This document shows positions 35,136-45,719 of a stretch of 64,000 nucleotides of DNA, one piece after another; position 1 is the first letter of the stretch, and each line of letters opens with the position of its first letter. A program made the translations under genes and the position numbers. The notes under the pieces were generated by a model. That model was not told the origin of the DNA, ran no database searches, and saw only the letters and a list, made by a program, of their open reading frames with translations. This DNA comes from Globodera rostochiensis (Eukaryota > Nematoda > Chromadorea > Rhabditida > Heteroderidae), in assembly GCA_018350325.1 (NCBI GenBank), contig JAEVLN010000063.1, positions 1-64,000 of the forward strand, given 5' to 3'.

Positions 35136-36230
35136 TCAGAAAGAGGGACGGACGATTCTCCCAAATTGTCACATTACCAATTTATGGAGTTTCTGCGGAC
35201 GGATTCATCGCCGTCGGCAGCCCCCCCCCTTTCAATGTGTTCTCTTTCAGTGTTCCCCCCCCCCCATTTTCTTTCATCCAATTGCATCCCTCTCGCTTTC
35301 TTCGCATCCATTTTATTTATCATTTAACTAATTTTTAAAACGAAAACATCCGACGGAGTGATTTGTCAATGTTATTTCAAAAAAAACAATGCTACGGTCA
35401 CACAAAAATCGTCGGACGAAAATTTTGTGGGACCAACAGCCCCCGACGATCGTTAAAAAGCCCCCTGAAGGAACTAAACCCAGTGATAAAAAAGTTGAAA
35501 ATGTTTGATTTGCATTATTATATATGTAATAACCAAGCATTTTGCGAAAAAAACAGAGATTTTTCAAAAGCTCATTTAAAAATCCCGAGGGATGGACTTA
35601 ATAAAATTAAAAAAGTCTCACACTGACGAGCAAACTTCGGTTTTTACGACAATTTAGTTGGGAAATGTACATGCCAGGGTTGCCTCGAGTTAAGGAAAAG
35701 TCCGAGTCGAGTTTCGAGTTCAAGTCTGTTAAATTTGAGACGAGTTCGGGAACTGTTATGCCTGCCGGTCACTCTGGAAGAAGCATCAACGACTGCCCTT
35801 TTTCTCATTTCTCGCATAAATTCAAAAATAAAATTAAATTTGGCGAAAGCCTTCGAAAGGTTTCGGCCGACCTCTGGTACAACTTGCTCCGTCATCGCCT
35901 GCTCGCTATTTGCGGGCGCTAAACGATCTTGCTTAATGTCTTAGGATTACAAATTTTGGCCAAAATATGCACAAACAACCGAATAGCTAAAATTAATAAT
36001 AGTGTCATTTTTTCAACAACAAAAAAGTGTACTATTCCGGAAATTTATTGAAGTTTCTGAATTTCAGTTTTCACGGCACACTGAAATGGCAACTGAAACA
36101 GCGACGTCCGGGTCCGTAATCGTATTTTTAGCCCAGTATATTTTATTTATTTTGTACTCATGAACGGCACGGCGCCAAAACGGCCACGCCAAACTGTCCC
36201 CAACCGCATGTTTTGGAACTTGAGGAAAGC
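35136..36230. other. NR4A 3' flank
   Basis: About 1.1 kb, AT-rich after 35320, no gene. GAGTCGAGTTTCGAGTTCAAG at 35700 is a local direct repeat. Near 36060-36110, TTTCAGTTTTCACGGCACACTGAAATGGCAACTG resembles, in reverse, sequence at 41884-41970. Confidence 0.4.
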
Positions 36231-36234
36231 GAAA

Positions 36235-36625
36235 GAGAGGAGAAAGACTACAGGAAAGAAGAGGGAGGCGAGGGGAGAGAGAGTAAAGGGAAAGAAGAGG
36301 GAGGCGAGAGGAGAGAGAGTAAAGGGAAAGAAGAAGGAGGCGAGGGAAGAGGAGTAAAGGGAAAGAAGAAGGAGGCGAGGGAAGAGGAGTAAAGGGGCGG
36401 GGGAGAGAATGCAGGAAAGAAGAGGACGCGAGGGGAGAGAGGGTAACGGGAAAGAAGAGAGAGGCGAGGGGAGAGAGAGGAAAGGGAAAGAAGAAGGAGG
36501 CGAGGGAAGAGGAGTAAAGGGAAAGAAGAAGGAGGCGAGGGAAGAGGAGTAAAGGGGCGGGGGAGAGAATGCAGGAAAGAAGAGGACGCGAGGGGAGAGA
36601 GGGTAACGGGAAAGAAGAGGGAGGT
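36235..36625 (+). repeat. AG-rich minisatellite, units of about 36 and 28 bp
   Basis: GGAAAGAAGAGGGAGGCGAG plus GGGAGAGAGAGTAAA blocks repeat through about 390 bases. A longer block (GGCGGGGGAGAGAATGCAGG) recurs about 160 bases apart (36397 and 36557), showing a higher-order duplication. Confidence 0.85.
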
Positions 36626-36718
36626 GGGGGGAGTTGCCATCTTCTCTCTCCCTTCGTTTGCACCCCATACGATTGTTTCTTTGTTGCCCATTGAATTGAT
36701 GAATACTCCTTACGCTGT

Positions 36719-36882
36719 TAACTTACTTGGCTGGGACCTACCGGTGATCATTGAGGCCGGTAGTCCACGGTGAGGCTCGCACATTGCACTTTCGTGGTGG
36801 GCTGAACCGTGCCATATCCCCGCGTAGGGGATTATGGACAGCACAATTTTTGAGTGCGGGGGATGGCGTCCGCGCCGCCCCT
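36719..36882 (+). ncRNA. U1: U1 spliceosomal snRNA, variant 5' end
   Basis: The RNA that pairs with 5' splice sites. The length from the 5' end to the end of stem-loop IV is 164 nt, the standard U1 length. It starts TAACTTACTTGG (canonical A-ACUUACCUGG). Stem I CTACCGG/CCGGTAG closes a loop with GATCATTGA, the U1-70K site, slightly altered. Loop II is ATTGCACTTTC, the U1A-type site. The Sm site is AATTTTTGAG. Stem IV GGGGGATGGCG/CGCCGCCCC closes the RNA, as in U1. Paired, compensated stems argue for a working RNA. The base pairing position -1 of introns is U rather than C. No upstream element could be verified. Confidence 0.87.
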
Positions 36883-36962
36883 AAATTTTTTACTCCTTTT
36901 TGGGGTCCCAAATTCAAATTCTAAAAAAATTCTCGCGCATTTTGACATTGCGCGTTAAAAAC

Positions 36963-37711
36963 TAGTGTTCGGTCGGTACGGGAAAGTACCGACGCTTTTT
37001 CGGTACTCAGGCATCAGTACTTTACCGAATAATACCGACCGAACAAAATTTGAGTCCCGAAAAAAGTACCGAACGGAAAAATGTAGTAATATATTTGAAC
37101 TTTTTCAATTTATCTGTATAGTCCCCCGTAGCTCAGTGGTTAAACTGTTTGGCGAAAGTCTATTTTGTCTTAAGTTCGAGTCCTTAAGTGAAATTCCTTT
37201 TTATTCTTTTGATTGAAAATATTAAGGTAACCTAGAAATTTTTTATTTTTTGCTTCAGCGAATTTACTTAACATTAAAAAATACGCTAAAAATAATTTCT
37301 TGAAAAGACAGACCGAGAGAAGCATATTTATTTTTGATTTTTCTGATCTTTTGCTCTTCCGTGATGCTTTTTTGTGCCATTTTTCTTAACAAATCCCATC
37401 AAAAAATGTAAAATTTTCTCGGCGGCGCCTCGGCACCGCCGACCCTCCCTCCCCCTTCAAACTAAACGACAAACTTAAAATCCTGCCACAGAACAAGAAC
37501 AGGCCGAAATTCTGATTTTCTTGAACAAGCTTTCCAAACTCATTTATAAACATTTGATAAAGCCAAAATTTCCAAAATAAACAAGTTTTTGTTAAAAAAT
37601 TACTTTTAAAAAATTTTGGTACCGAAAACCGAAAGTACCGACAATTTTTCTCGGTACTATTTGGTACCGGTACTTACCGAAATACCGACCGAACCTTCGG
37701 GCCGATCACTA
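36963..37711 (-). mobile_element. hAT-type non-autonomous DNA transposon, 749 bp (copy B)
   Basis: Identical 8-bp flanks TTAAAAAC (36955-36962 and 37712-37719). The ends are TAGTGTTCGG and, reversed, TAGTGATCGG. It has the same subterminal TACCGA/TCGGTA palindromes and the same internal GC hairpin as copy A, in the opposite orientation. An inserted or evolved tRNA-like block lies inside (A box 37129-37139, B box 37174-37183). It starts about 80 bases after the U1 gene. Confidence 0.9.
37129..37195 (+). other. tRNA-like A/B boxes inside transposon copy B
   Basis: TAGCTCAGTGG (A box) and GTTCGAGTCC (B box) are near-perfect pol III internal promoter elements about 35 bases apart. A full cloverleaf is not convincing. 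Copy A has only a GGTTCGAGACC-like remnant at the matching place. Confidence 0.5.
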
Positions 37712-38082
37712 TTAAAAACTATTTTTGAGGGATAAACGCCACAATTTTTACGCTAAATTAATTGTTTTTTTGGAAAAAAGTTTTTTCCTACAAATTGTTC
37801 GAATTCGGGTTAGGGGTTCGGCACACAGGTACTCACGGAGCTAGGGTACTTGTTTACGCACGAGTTTTGTACGATTTTTTGAGGTTTTTGTTGGCATTTT
37901 TGTTAAAGGGAGTCAATAAAGGGGTAACGAGTCGTAGGTGAACGAGTTGGGGGGGGGGGGGGCAACGAGTCAATATTTTACGCATTTCCATTGGAATTCA
38001 GCATCGGAAAAAATCCGTCTTTTTAACCCTTCCGTTAAAATCGTTTTTTCAAAATCACGACTGCAAATAACAAACTATAAAC

Positions 38083-38112
38083 TAGAGACCGGCAAGAAGG
38101 TTCGGTCGGTAC
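38083..38112 (+). mobile_element. Solo end of the copy A/B transposon family
   Basis: TAGAGACCGGCAAGAAGG and TTCGGTCGGTAC match the left end of copy A and the reversed right end of copy B. The rest is absent, so this is a truncated remnant. Confidence 0.7.
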
Positions 38113-38257
38113 GAGTAATAAGTTCTTAAAATTGTACATAATTTTCGATAAAAACAACACACCAAATTTGCTGTAAAAATGCATAAAGAAACATTATAAG
38201 GATCGAACTGTTTGTTGCTGTGCAGTAAATAAATAAAAAAACTATATTAAAAATACT

Positions 38258-38499
38258 GGTAATAGTTAAGATGGTGCTGCCCCCCATTTTTGCAAAAAAA
38301 AAGTAAAATTGTTTTCGAAGTCGATAAAAGATTTTTCTAGGGGTATTCGAGGGCATAAAGTCCAAATTTGTTGGTCGAAATAGAGATCAGATTCAGACTC
38401 TACGCCCTCGAATACCCCTAGAAAAATCTTTTAATCCACTTCGAAAACTAATTTTATTTTTTGAAAAATGGGGGGGGGCACCATTTTAACCATTTTACC
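38258..38499. mobile_element. Fold-back (long inverted repeat) element, 242 bp
   Basis: Two arms of about 100 bases pair with each other; the innermost segment AAAAGATTTTTCTAGGGGTA plus TTCGAGGGC is exactly mirrored. The ends are GGTAATAGTTAAGATGGTGC and, reversed, GGTAAAATGGTTAAAATGGTGC. Identical 8-bp flanks AAAATACT (38250-38257 and 38500-38507) mark the insertion. Confidence 0.88.
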
Positions 38500-38673
38500 A
38501 AAATACTTTTGGGAGGAGAGGAAAATGGGGAATTTACCGAATGCATTAAATTCGTAAAACGCAAATTGCCCGAATGATCACCGAAATGAATGACCGATTT
38601 TCCGAGTGATTTAATGTTAGGGATGAGATATTTATGGCAATGGGCGATGATTTGACAACATTTTGTTTTTCGT

Positions 38674-40663
38674 TCACGCCTCGTCGAGTCCCGAAATGTG
38701 ACTGCTCGTCGTACTGCGACTGTCCGTTGTGCAGAGAAGACGAAACCGTTTTAGAGAGCCAATTTCGATGTCTCTGAACAATTGCATCTGAAGGGACCGA
38801 ATGATTTGTTTCGTAAGGGATTTTTAAGGAAAATATGACATGGAATTTCACATTAATTAGTAATGCGGGACGGCGTAGTTGTGATTAGATTTAAAGGATG
38901 CCTTCAATTAGTGACATTAATTAGTAATGCGGGAAGGCGTGGTTGTGATTAGACTTTTGGATGTCTTCGATTAGTGTAAACCTGGAAAATGCCGATCACT
39001 GTTGTGAGGAATCCGATCACATTTCCGATCACATCACTCGCACCCAAACAAGCCCATTCTTTGTATCTGAAGAATTGAATATTCTGATCACTTTGCATTG
39101 TTTAAGACTCACAAAATCGAACTGGCCAAGATAACAAAGCTGGTGAAGAACACATAATAAATGGGCGTTACCTTAACAGAACGCCTTTATTCACATTGTT
39201 TTTATCAATGACTAAGTGAAGGGAATGATGTGATAAAGTGTTAAATTGAGTAAAGTTTCAGAAGCAATTGGAGATCGTGTTGGGGCTAGGTGGGAAGTAT
39301 GCCGCATCATTTTAAATATGGAACATAATTATACCATGGACGTGTTGTAAATGTCCAACGATTTGTTCAGATAGACCAATTGGACGGAAATGCAGCCAAG
39401 AACGGCCAGCAGCCAAAACCATGTAAGCCTTAAATAGTTATGGATTTTCTAACGCCCAGTCACACATTGGAGGCTAACCGACCAATTGGTGAACTGTTCC
39501 TCCGTCGTTATGCTTTCTTTGATGGCCAAGCCCAACCCTTTGACCGAAATCACTGACAAAGACCCGACCAGAGAGCACACGGCGATGTAAACCAAAATGT
39601 TGGTGTGGCCGTAACGGGGCGCCACGTAGACGACCAAAACAAAAGTGACCAGGAGGACGAGTGCCACGTAGAGAATGAACACTGACAATGAAAGTGATTG
39701 GCCTCTTCATCGCAACAAACCAAATCCAAGGGCGGAGTCAAGGGGAGGGGGGGGGGGTCCCTGGCCCCCTGAATAATCCAAAGTTTTGAAAATGATTTTG
39801 TCAAATATATTAAAATTTAAACATTATTTAAAATAAACATTATTAGACACCTGCAACAATAACAAAATTTTGGTTTTCTAAAAAATACCCCCCTAAGAAT
39901 CGACTTTCTGGATCGGCCCACTCCGAAACTCACTCCCTCAGAAATTAAAAACATATTCGCCACCAACAGTTAAAATTTGAATAAAATATTTACCGGATGC
40001 TTTCATTTTCTCCGCCAACTCGGCCATTGAGGACACTTCCTCTTCTTTGGGCGAGTGAATGACGATGGAAGTGGAGCCAAGCAGACAAATGGCGCAGCCG
40101 ATTTTGCCAAGCAAATTCAGTCGTTCTTTTAAAAGTTTTGATGAAAGAACGGCGGTGACGAGAACACTCTGAAAAAAAGAATTATTATCCCTTAAATGAT
40201 TTAACAAGATTAGGCAATTCTGCCAGAGTTAAACAAAAGAAAAGCCAACTCAAAAAGTGCAAATTATAAAATATAAAAGGCACCAGCGCGCCCATCGGAG
40301 TCACCAAACTGGCGGGGGCAAAAGCATAGGCGGCAAAGTTGCAGGCTTCGCCAATTCCCATTGTGATCACTCCCATCCACCTCAAATCACAGCGATCGCT
40401 TTCACAACAACAAAATTAAACGCCACCAACCAAAGCCATTCCTTTAGATAGCCGTAGCCTCCCTCTGAAGCCCTTTGATTGTATTCCGTCGATCCGGCCA
40501 ATTTTATAAGCGCTTTCTTTTTGATAATAAAAGAAGAACCGATAAAAAGGCTCGAGCTGATGGCCAATCCAAGCCCAATGTAAAAGTCGACCAGGCTGGC
40601 ACCATTCCTTACGTAGGGATAAGGACTGGTCAAGTCGAAGGAAGCCGATTGATCAACGCCCAT
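38674..40663 (-). CDS. nipa: NIPA-family magnesium transporter
   Basis: Polytopic membrane protein of the NIPA1/NIPA2 group, Mg2+ transport. Eight exons in phase give 351 aa: 40663-40431, 40380-40284, 40168-39994, 39681-39483, 39428-39335, 39171-39113, 39066-38982, 38787-38674. It carries [39 protein letters not shown] and [23 protein letters not shown] (key: [10 protein letters not shown]). It continues [62 protein letters not shown] (key: [10 protein letters not shown]) and [12 protein letters not shown]. An upstream ATG (40696) exists, but TTTTTAG lies between it and the chosen start, suggesting a spliced-leader acceptor. Intron 7 contains a duplicated segment of about 60 bp (38850-38960). 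Confidence 0.95.
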
Positions 40664-42365
40664 AGGCCCAAAATGCCTAAAAATGGAACAATTCATTTAA
40701 TGATTAGAAGGGATTCAATTTACGTAGAAAAACTCCTATTCGTAAAACACAATTTTTGCTAAGAAAAATGAATATTAACAATGACGAATAGAATTCTTTT
40801 GCGTCTTTTAGCGTACTTCCAACAAAAAAAAAGTCAAAGGTGGGAACGTCCGTTGCCATTCGAAACGAAAAATGTTCTTGAAAACCTAATTGTTAGTGTA
40901 TTTGTGTGCCGATTAATTAACAAATATTCGTTTCCTTGGCAAATGTCACTTCTCCTCTAAATGTGAAAACTCCCCTTTAGGGGGGGGAGGCACAATTCAG
41001 CTCTTAAAGGTTTCTTTTTTAACGGGAATATGCCACCCAAAATTTAATAAAAATATGCGGCTATGTAAAAGGAATCTTAAAAGGAAAAATTAAAGTAAAG
41101 GCCATATAATTTTATTATTAATTTATTAGTAAAAAACGAAAAATCGCTTTCATCCGTAAATAAAGAAATGACGAAAATCGATAAAGCATTAAATCAATGG
41201 CAATAAGCAAATAGCAAAGAACTCACAAAGGCAATTGTGAGGAGGAGGAGGAATTGACAGTTGGCAAACTTTTGTGCAGTTTGTACATTTCCATTGAGGA
41301 CGAATTTTGTAAGCTCATGAGTCGGCCAACAACTGAAATCGATCAAATGAATAAAACAAAAAAGGATGAATCATTTTTCAAAATTACTTTCTGATGAAAT
41401 GAAAGAGCGGTCGCGTTCTTGGCTCTCCATCAATTTGTTAAAATTAAGGCAAAAATCATCATTTAACAAAAGGGAATCATCGATTGATAGTGAAGTTATC
41501 TTTTGCTGGAAATGTCCACAAAAATATCGACGATGATAAAAAAACGTATAAATCCTCCACCAAAAAAGAAAAATGCATTTAAATGCATTCATCGCTTTGC
41601 AGGCTAATGTAAATTGATTTGTGGGTGCCATATAATTTCGACACTGATGGATTTCGTCTTTTTTCGCTGTTTTCCTTGTCCATCTTTTTTATTTGCCAAC
41701 AATTACATAAATTAAGCAAACCATCAATTTCCATTGCCTTTGGGGGAGGCAAATCCAATCGCTATTTTTAGAAATTGGGGAAAAGCGTTATTAGCCCTAA
41801 CTTATTAGCCCTAACTTATTAACATAGCATTAGAGAAAGAGGGTCAGAGAAGTGAAAGAAAAGCAATTAACAAATGGGTGGGACGGACCCGGACGAACAA
41901 CTTCTGTGTCGGCGTCCATTTCAGTGTTGCCATTTCAGGCGCCGTTTCAATGTGCCATGAAAAATGGACATTTCGGTGTGTCGTAAAAATTGAAATTTCA
42001 ATAATTTTAACAGCGTTTTTGTAGAGAATTTTGTGGGCTATCTGACAGGCCTAGTTGTTTTTTGCAGCAAATTTCATCCATTCCCTCAGGGAATTTTTTC
42101 CTAATTTATTTTCTTTATTGAGTTTTGGTTTAATAAATAATATTATACAATACTTTGCACCGGTAAAAATTAATGTATTTGGTTTATCTATTATGTGAAT
42201 GATCGGAGGGGTGGAGTTCTTTTTCTTTGGGTGTATCGATTGGGTTTTAAATTGCATAATAATATGTTAGCCCATTATCTTTTTTTATGCTTTTCACCTG
42301 ACTGTAAATTCTTTTGAAAAATTTCAATTAGTTTCTTTTAAACCCCAATCTTTAAGGTGTAAAAC
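40664..42365. other. NIPA upstream region, no gene recognised
   Basis: About 1.7 kb, AT-rich. A minus-strand open frame at 41371-41631 has no family resemblance. At 41884-41970, CATTTCAGTGTTGCCATTTCAG and GTTTCAATGTGCCATGAAAA form part of a dispersed repeat also seen near 36060 (reverse). TTATTAGCCCTAAC is duplicated at 41790-41820. Confidence 0.4.
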
Positions 42366-42661
42366 CGCTTATGCGGCTACCGTAATGCCTGACTGACCAG
42401 GCGCGGCTACCGTAATGCCTGCCTGACCAGGCGCGGCTACCGTAATGCCTGCCTGACCAGGCGCGGCTACCGTAATGCCTGACTGACCAGGCGCGGCTAC
42501 CGTAATGCCTGCCTGACCAGGCGCGGCTACCGTAATGCCTGCCTGACCAGGCGCGGCTACCGTAATGCCTGTCTGACCAGGCGCGGCTACGTAATGCCTG
42601 CCTACACTGATCAGGCGGCTACCTTAATGCCTGCCTGACCAGGCGCGGCTACCGTAATGCC
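42366..42661 (+). repeat. 30-bp minisatellite, about 10 copies
   Basis: GCGGCTACCGTAATGCCTGC plus CTGACCAGGC repeats in exact 30-base register from 42371. One irregular copy lies near 42590-42625. Confidence 0.95.
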
Positions 42662-42699
42662 TTTAAATTCAGTCCCTCCCCTTAACAAAAAATTGTGCA

Positions 42700-42800
42700 A
42701 AATTGCAGTTTTTGGACTAATTTTCTTAACAAATCTATCAAAAATTCATAAACCCGGATCTCGACCCGAAAACCTCGGGTCGAGAAAAAGACGGGTTTTG
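42700..42800 (+). repeat. Fragment related to the hAT-type elements
   Basis: TTTTCTTAACAAATC and a GGATCTCGACCCGAAAACCTCGGGTCGAGA hairpin region resemble internal parts of copies A/B and the 58488 element. No ends are found. Confidence 0.4.
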
Positions 42801-43010
42801 GCCCCATCTATGAACCCAATAAATAGGACGGACGACTGGTAATTTGTAGGAAGCATTATTGTCATGCAAATGAATGTTTTTCATTTTGTCAAAATGTGCG
42901 ATGTCATCGATAATGCTTTTTGAGTTGGATAGATTTTGGGTCATTTGCGATCGATCGCCGTTTATTGTCCAAATGACGGCCTTTTCTTTTCTTCTCTGCG
43001 TTCACTCCTT

Positions 43011-43645
43011 TCACCACCAGTAACCGGAGTAGTAAGGGTAGGCGCCGGCGGCGCGAGAATAATAGGAGCTCGAATAAGGGTAGCCGCCGCCCCATCCACC
43101 TGAATTCGGTTATCGAGTCTTCGAAATTGATCGGATCTTCGAAATTGATCGAGTCTTCAAAATTGATCGGATCTTCGAAATTGATCGAGTCTTCGAAATT
43201 GATCGGATCTTCGAAATTGATCGAGTCTTCGAAATTGATCGAGTCTTCAAAATTGATCGGATCTTCGAAATTGATCGAGTCTTCGAAATTGATCGGATCT
43301 TCGAAATTGATCGAATCACCGATTCAAAATCCTCTTCAAGACTTTCCATCCCAATCCCTCAAATGCGGTCCCCTTCCTCGAGAATGAATCTAATTGCTGT
43401 CTCAAACCAAACCCACAATACCGTAAGCACCGTAGCCGTAATAGGGACTCCAGCGTTTTGCGCGCACTGGTCCAACTTGATGTTCCTGTCTGTATACCAA
43501 ACGGTAATAGTAAAATTTGGCAATTTAAAAGGGCGGGCACGAACTCGAAGTTGCCGCCTTCCGGCTGCATTGGAATCGCAGTGGCCAAAAGGCAAAAGAA
43601 GGCCAGGAAGAGCATGCCGACGATCAGAGGTTGAGGAGAGTTCAT
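43011..43645 (-). CDS. Secreted Gly/Tyr-rich peptide precursor (YGGW neuropeptide-like or antimicrobial type)
   Basis: Three exons in phase (43645-43545, 43489-43422, 43099-43011) give an 85-aa precursor. A clear signal peptide (LIVGMLFLAFFCLLATAIP) is followed by a short acidic pro-region. Next is RAKR, a furin or dibasic cleavage site. The mature peptide of about 43 residues starts WSPYYGYGAYGGWGGGYPY and ends YYSGYWW. Composition and layout match nematode YGGW/YGGY-type NLP peptides, which act in cuticle defence against infection. The intron at 43100-43421 contains an 18-bp minisatellite. The mature peptide has no cysteines. Function is inferred from composition only; no exact orthologue is recognised. 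Confidence 0.75.
43108..43315 (+). repeat. 18-bp minisatellite in peptide-gene intron 2
   Basis: TTCGAAATTGATCGAGTC and TTCGAAATTGATCGGATC alternate, so the higher-order period is mostly 36. There are about eleven units, two with TTCAAAATT. Confidence 0.92.
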
Positions 43646-44389
43646 TTTTGGGGAAGAATGAAAGGAAGAATGAATTGAATGTGATGAACACCACTCTCGA
43701 CCTCCTTTTATACGCCCTTCTCCCGAGGTAATTTGGGAAGCTCCTAAAGTCAATCAAAACACCAACCTGTTCCCCTCCATCATCGCTTCAATTTGTGTAA
43801 GGTTGGCGCAAATTACTTTAGTGGATCTTCTCGGCAATTTTCCATTCACCCGCGCCCCCCGTCCCCCTCCCCGTCCCCCTCCCCCCCCCCCCCCCCCCTC
43901 CCTTTCCCAGTCACTCGCCCACCCCAACACTAAAAAGATGGCAATTTGGCAACAATTAAAACACCCAATGCCAACAATCCAGTTCAATCGCATCCAATTC
44001 ACTCAATTCAATTTGGTTGCACTTTTTAAAGTTCCACCGAAGGCGAATGCAATTGCTAAGGGGCGACAACAATTATTGTGAACTATTGGGGGGGGGGCGG
44101 GGGGTGCCAAGGGGCGACTGAGGACAAAAATATAGTAAAGTGAAGTGATGGGACGGGATTGGGGAAGGAATTCGATTGAATTATCTGAAATTGTTGTTGA
44201 CCATTTTGGATTGCGTCCAAACGCGCATTTTAACCTTAAGAATAAAATGTTTCCGGACGGCACACAAATTCATTCACATTTCTTGCTGTTTTGGTCTTTT
44301 GTTAATTGCGCCATCACCGGATTGCTCTATTCAAAGCTTTTTTAATATTTAATAATTGGCTTCCCACCCATAAATTAGCATCCGTTCAT
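43646..44389. other. Intergenic
   Basis: About 740 bases. It includes a C-rich run (43855-43905), a G run at 44089 and no supported gene. It is upstream of the minus-strand peptide gene. Confidence 0.4.
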
Positions 44390-45285
44390 TCCCCCCCCCC
44401 CCCGGCATTCTTTCCCTTTTCCCCGACGCCCCCCCCCGGCATTCTTTCCCTTTCCCCCGACGCCCCCCCCCCGGCATTCTTTCCCTTTCCCCGACGCCCC
44501 CCCCCCGGCATTCTTTCCCTTTCCCCCGACGCCCCCCCGGCATTCTTTCCCTTTCCCCCGACGCCCCCCCCCCGGCATTCTTTCCCTTTTCCCCCGACGC
44601 CCCCCCCGGCATTCTTTCCCCCGACGCCCCTCCGGCATTTTTTCCCTTTCCCCCGACGCCCCCCCCCCCCGGCATTCTTTCCCTTTCCCCCGACGCCCCC
44701 CCGGCATTCTTTCCCTTTCCCCCGACGCCCCCCCCCGGCATTCTTTCCCTTTCCCCGACGCTCCCCCCCGGCATTCTTTCCCTTTCCCCGACGCCCCCCC
44801 CCCGGCATTCTTTCCCTTTCCCCCGACGCCCCCCCGGCATTCTTTCCCTTTCCCCGACGCCCCCCCCGGCATTCTTTCCCTTTCCCCGACGCCCCCCCCC
44901 CGGCATTCTTTCCCTTTCCCCGACGCTCCCCCCCCCCCGGCATTCTTTCCCTTTCCCCGACGCCCCCCCCCCGGCATTCTTTCCCTTTCCCCCGACGCCC
45001 CCCCCCGGCATTCTTTCCCTTTCCCCCGACGCCCCCCCCCCCGGCATTCTTTCCCTTTTCCCCCGACGCCCCCCCCCGGCATTCTTTCCCCCGACGCCCC
45101 TCCGGCATTCTTTCCCTTTCCCCCGACGCCCCCCCCCCGGCATTCTTTCCCTTTCCCCCGACGCCCCCCCCGGCATTCTTTCCCTTTTCCCCCGACGCCC
45201 CCACCCGGCATTCTTTCCCTTTCCCCCGACACCCCCCCCCCCGGCATTCTTTCCCTTTTCCCCAACGCCCCCCCCCCTCCCCGCT
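44390..45285 (+). repeat. C-rich minisatellite of about 32 bp, roughly 28 copies
   Basis: CCGGCATTCTTTCCCTTTCC plus CCCGACGCC(C)n repeats throughout with changing C-run lengths. Two places have a shortened copy lacking CCTTT (near 44610 and 45080), about 470 bases apart, hinting at a block duplication. Long Pro-rich and Gly-rich frames on both strands are artefacts. Confidence 0.95.
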
Positions 45286-45719
45286 TTTATCGCCTGTTTA
45301 AAGGTTTTGCAATGGCATGGCATGACATTTAATGAAAATGATGCTAATGCCGATGGCGGTGTTGTGGGCGGGGGATATGCTTTGGTCGGGGGAGAGGGAT
45401 TAGTCGTCGGCTGGGCTCCGAAGAAAATTAAAAAGCAGCAAAATTGCTGAAAGGTTTGGAGTTTGTTTGGGCGTCTCGACTGCACCACTTTACGTCCTTT
45501 CCCCGCACCTTCGTCCGCCCAACCAAACAAATATATTTATTAAATACGAGCGGAAAGATTATCAAAAAAAAAACTGAAAACGAACGCATTCAAATGGAAC
45601 AGCAAAAAGATGAAGCAATTTGGAAGGACTAAGGGAAGCAAAAAAATTGCACAGAACGTCCAAACATTCGCTCCTCCAAAAGTCGGCACTTTTAATTCGA
45701 AGAACGCCCCAGGCGACGA

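Noticed and set aside
41371..41631. 86-aa minus-strand frame upstream of NIPA
   Set aside because: AT-rich, no family resemblance, no clear splice sites; treated as chance.
44306..45530. 331-393 aa frames of repeated FFPFPRR- and GKGKECRGG-type peptides
   Set aside because: Translation of the 32-bp minisatellite; frames on both strands are equally long and change with C-run length.
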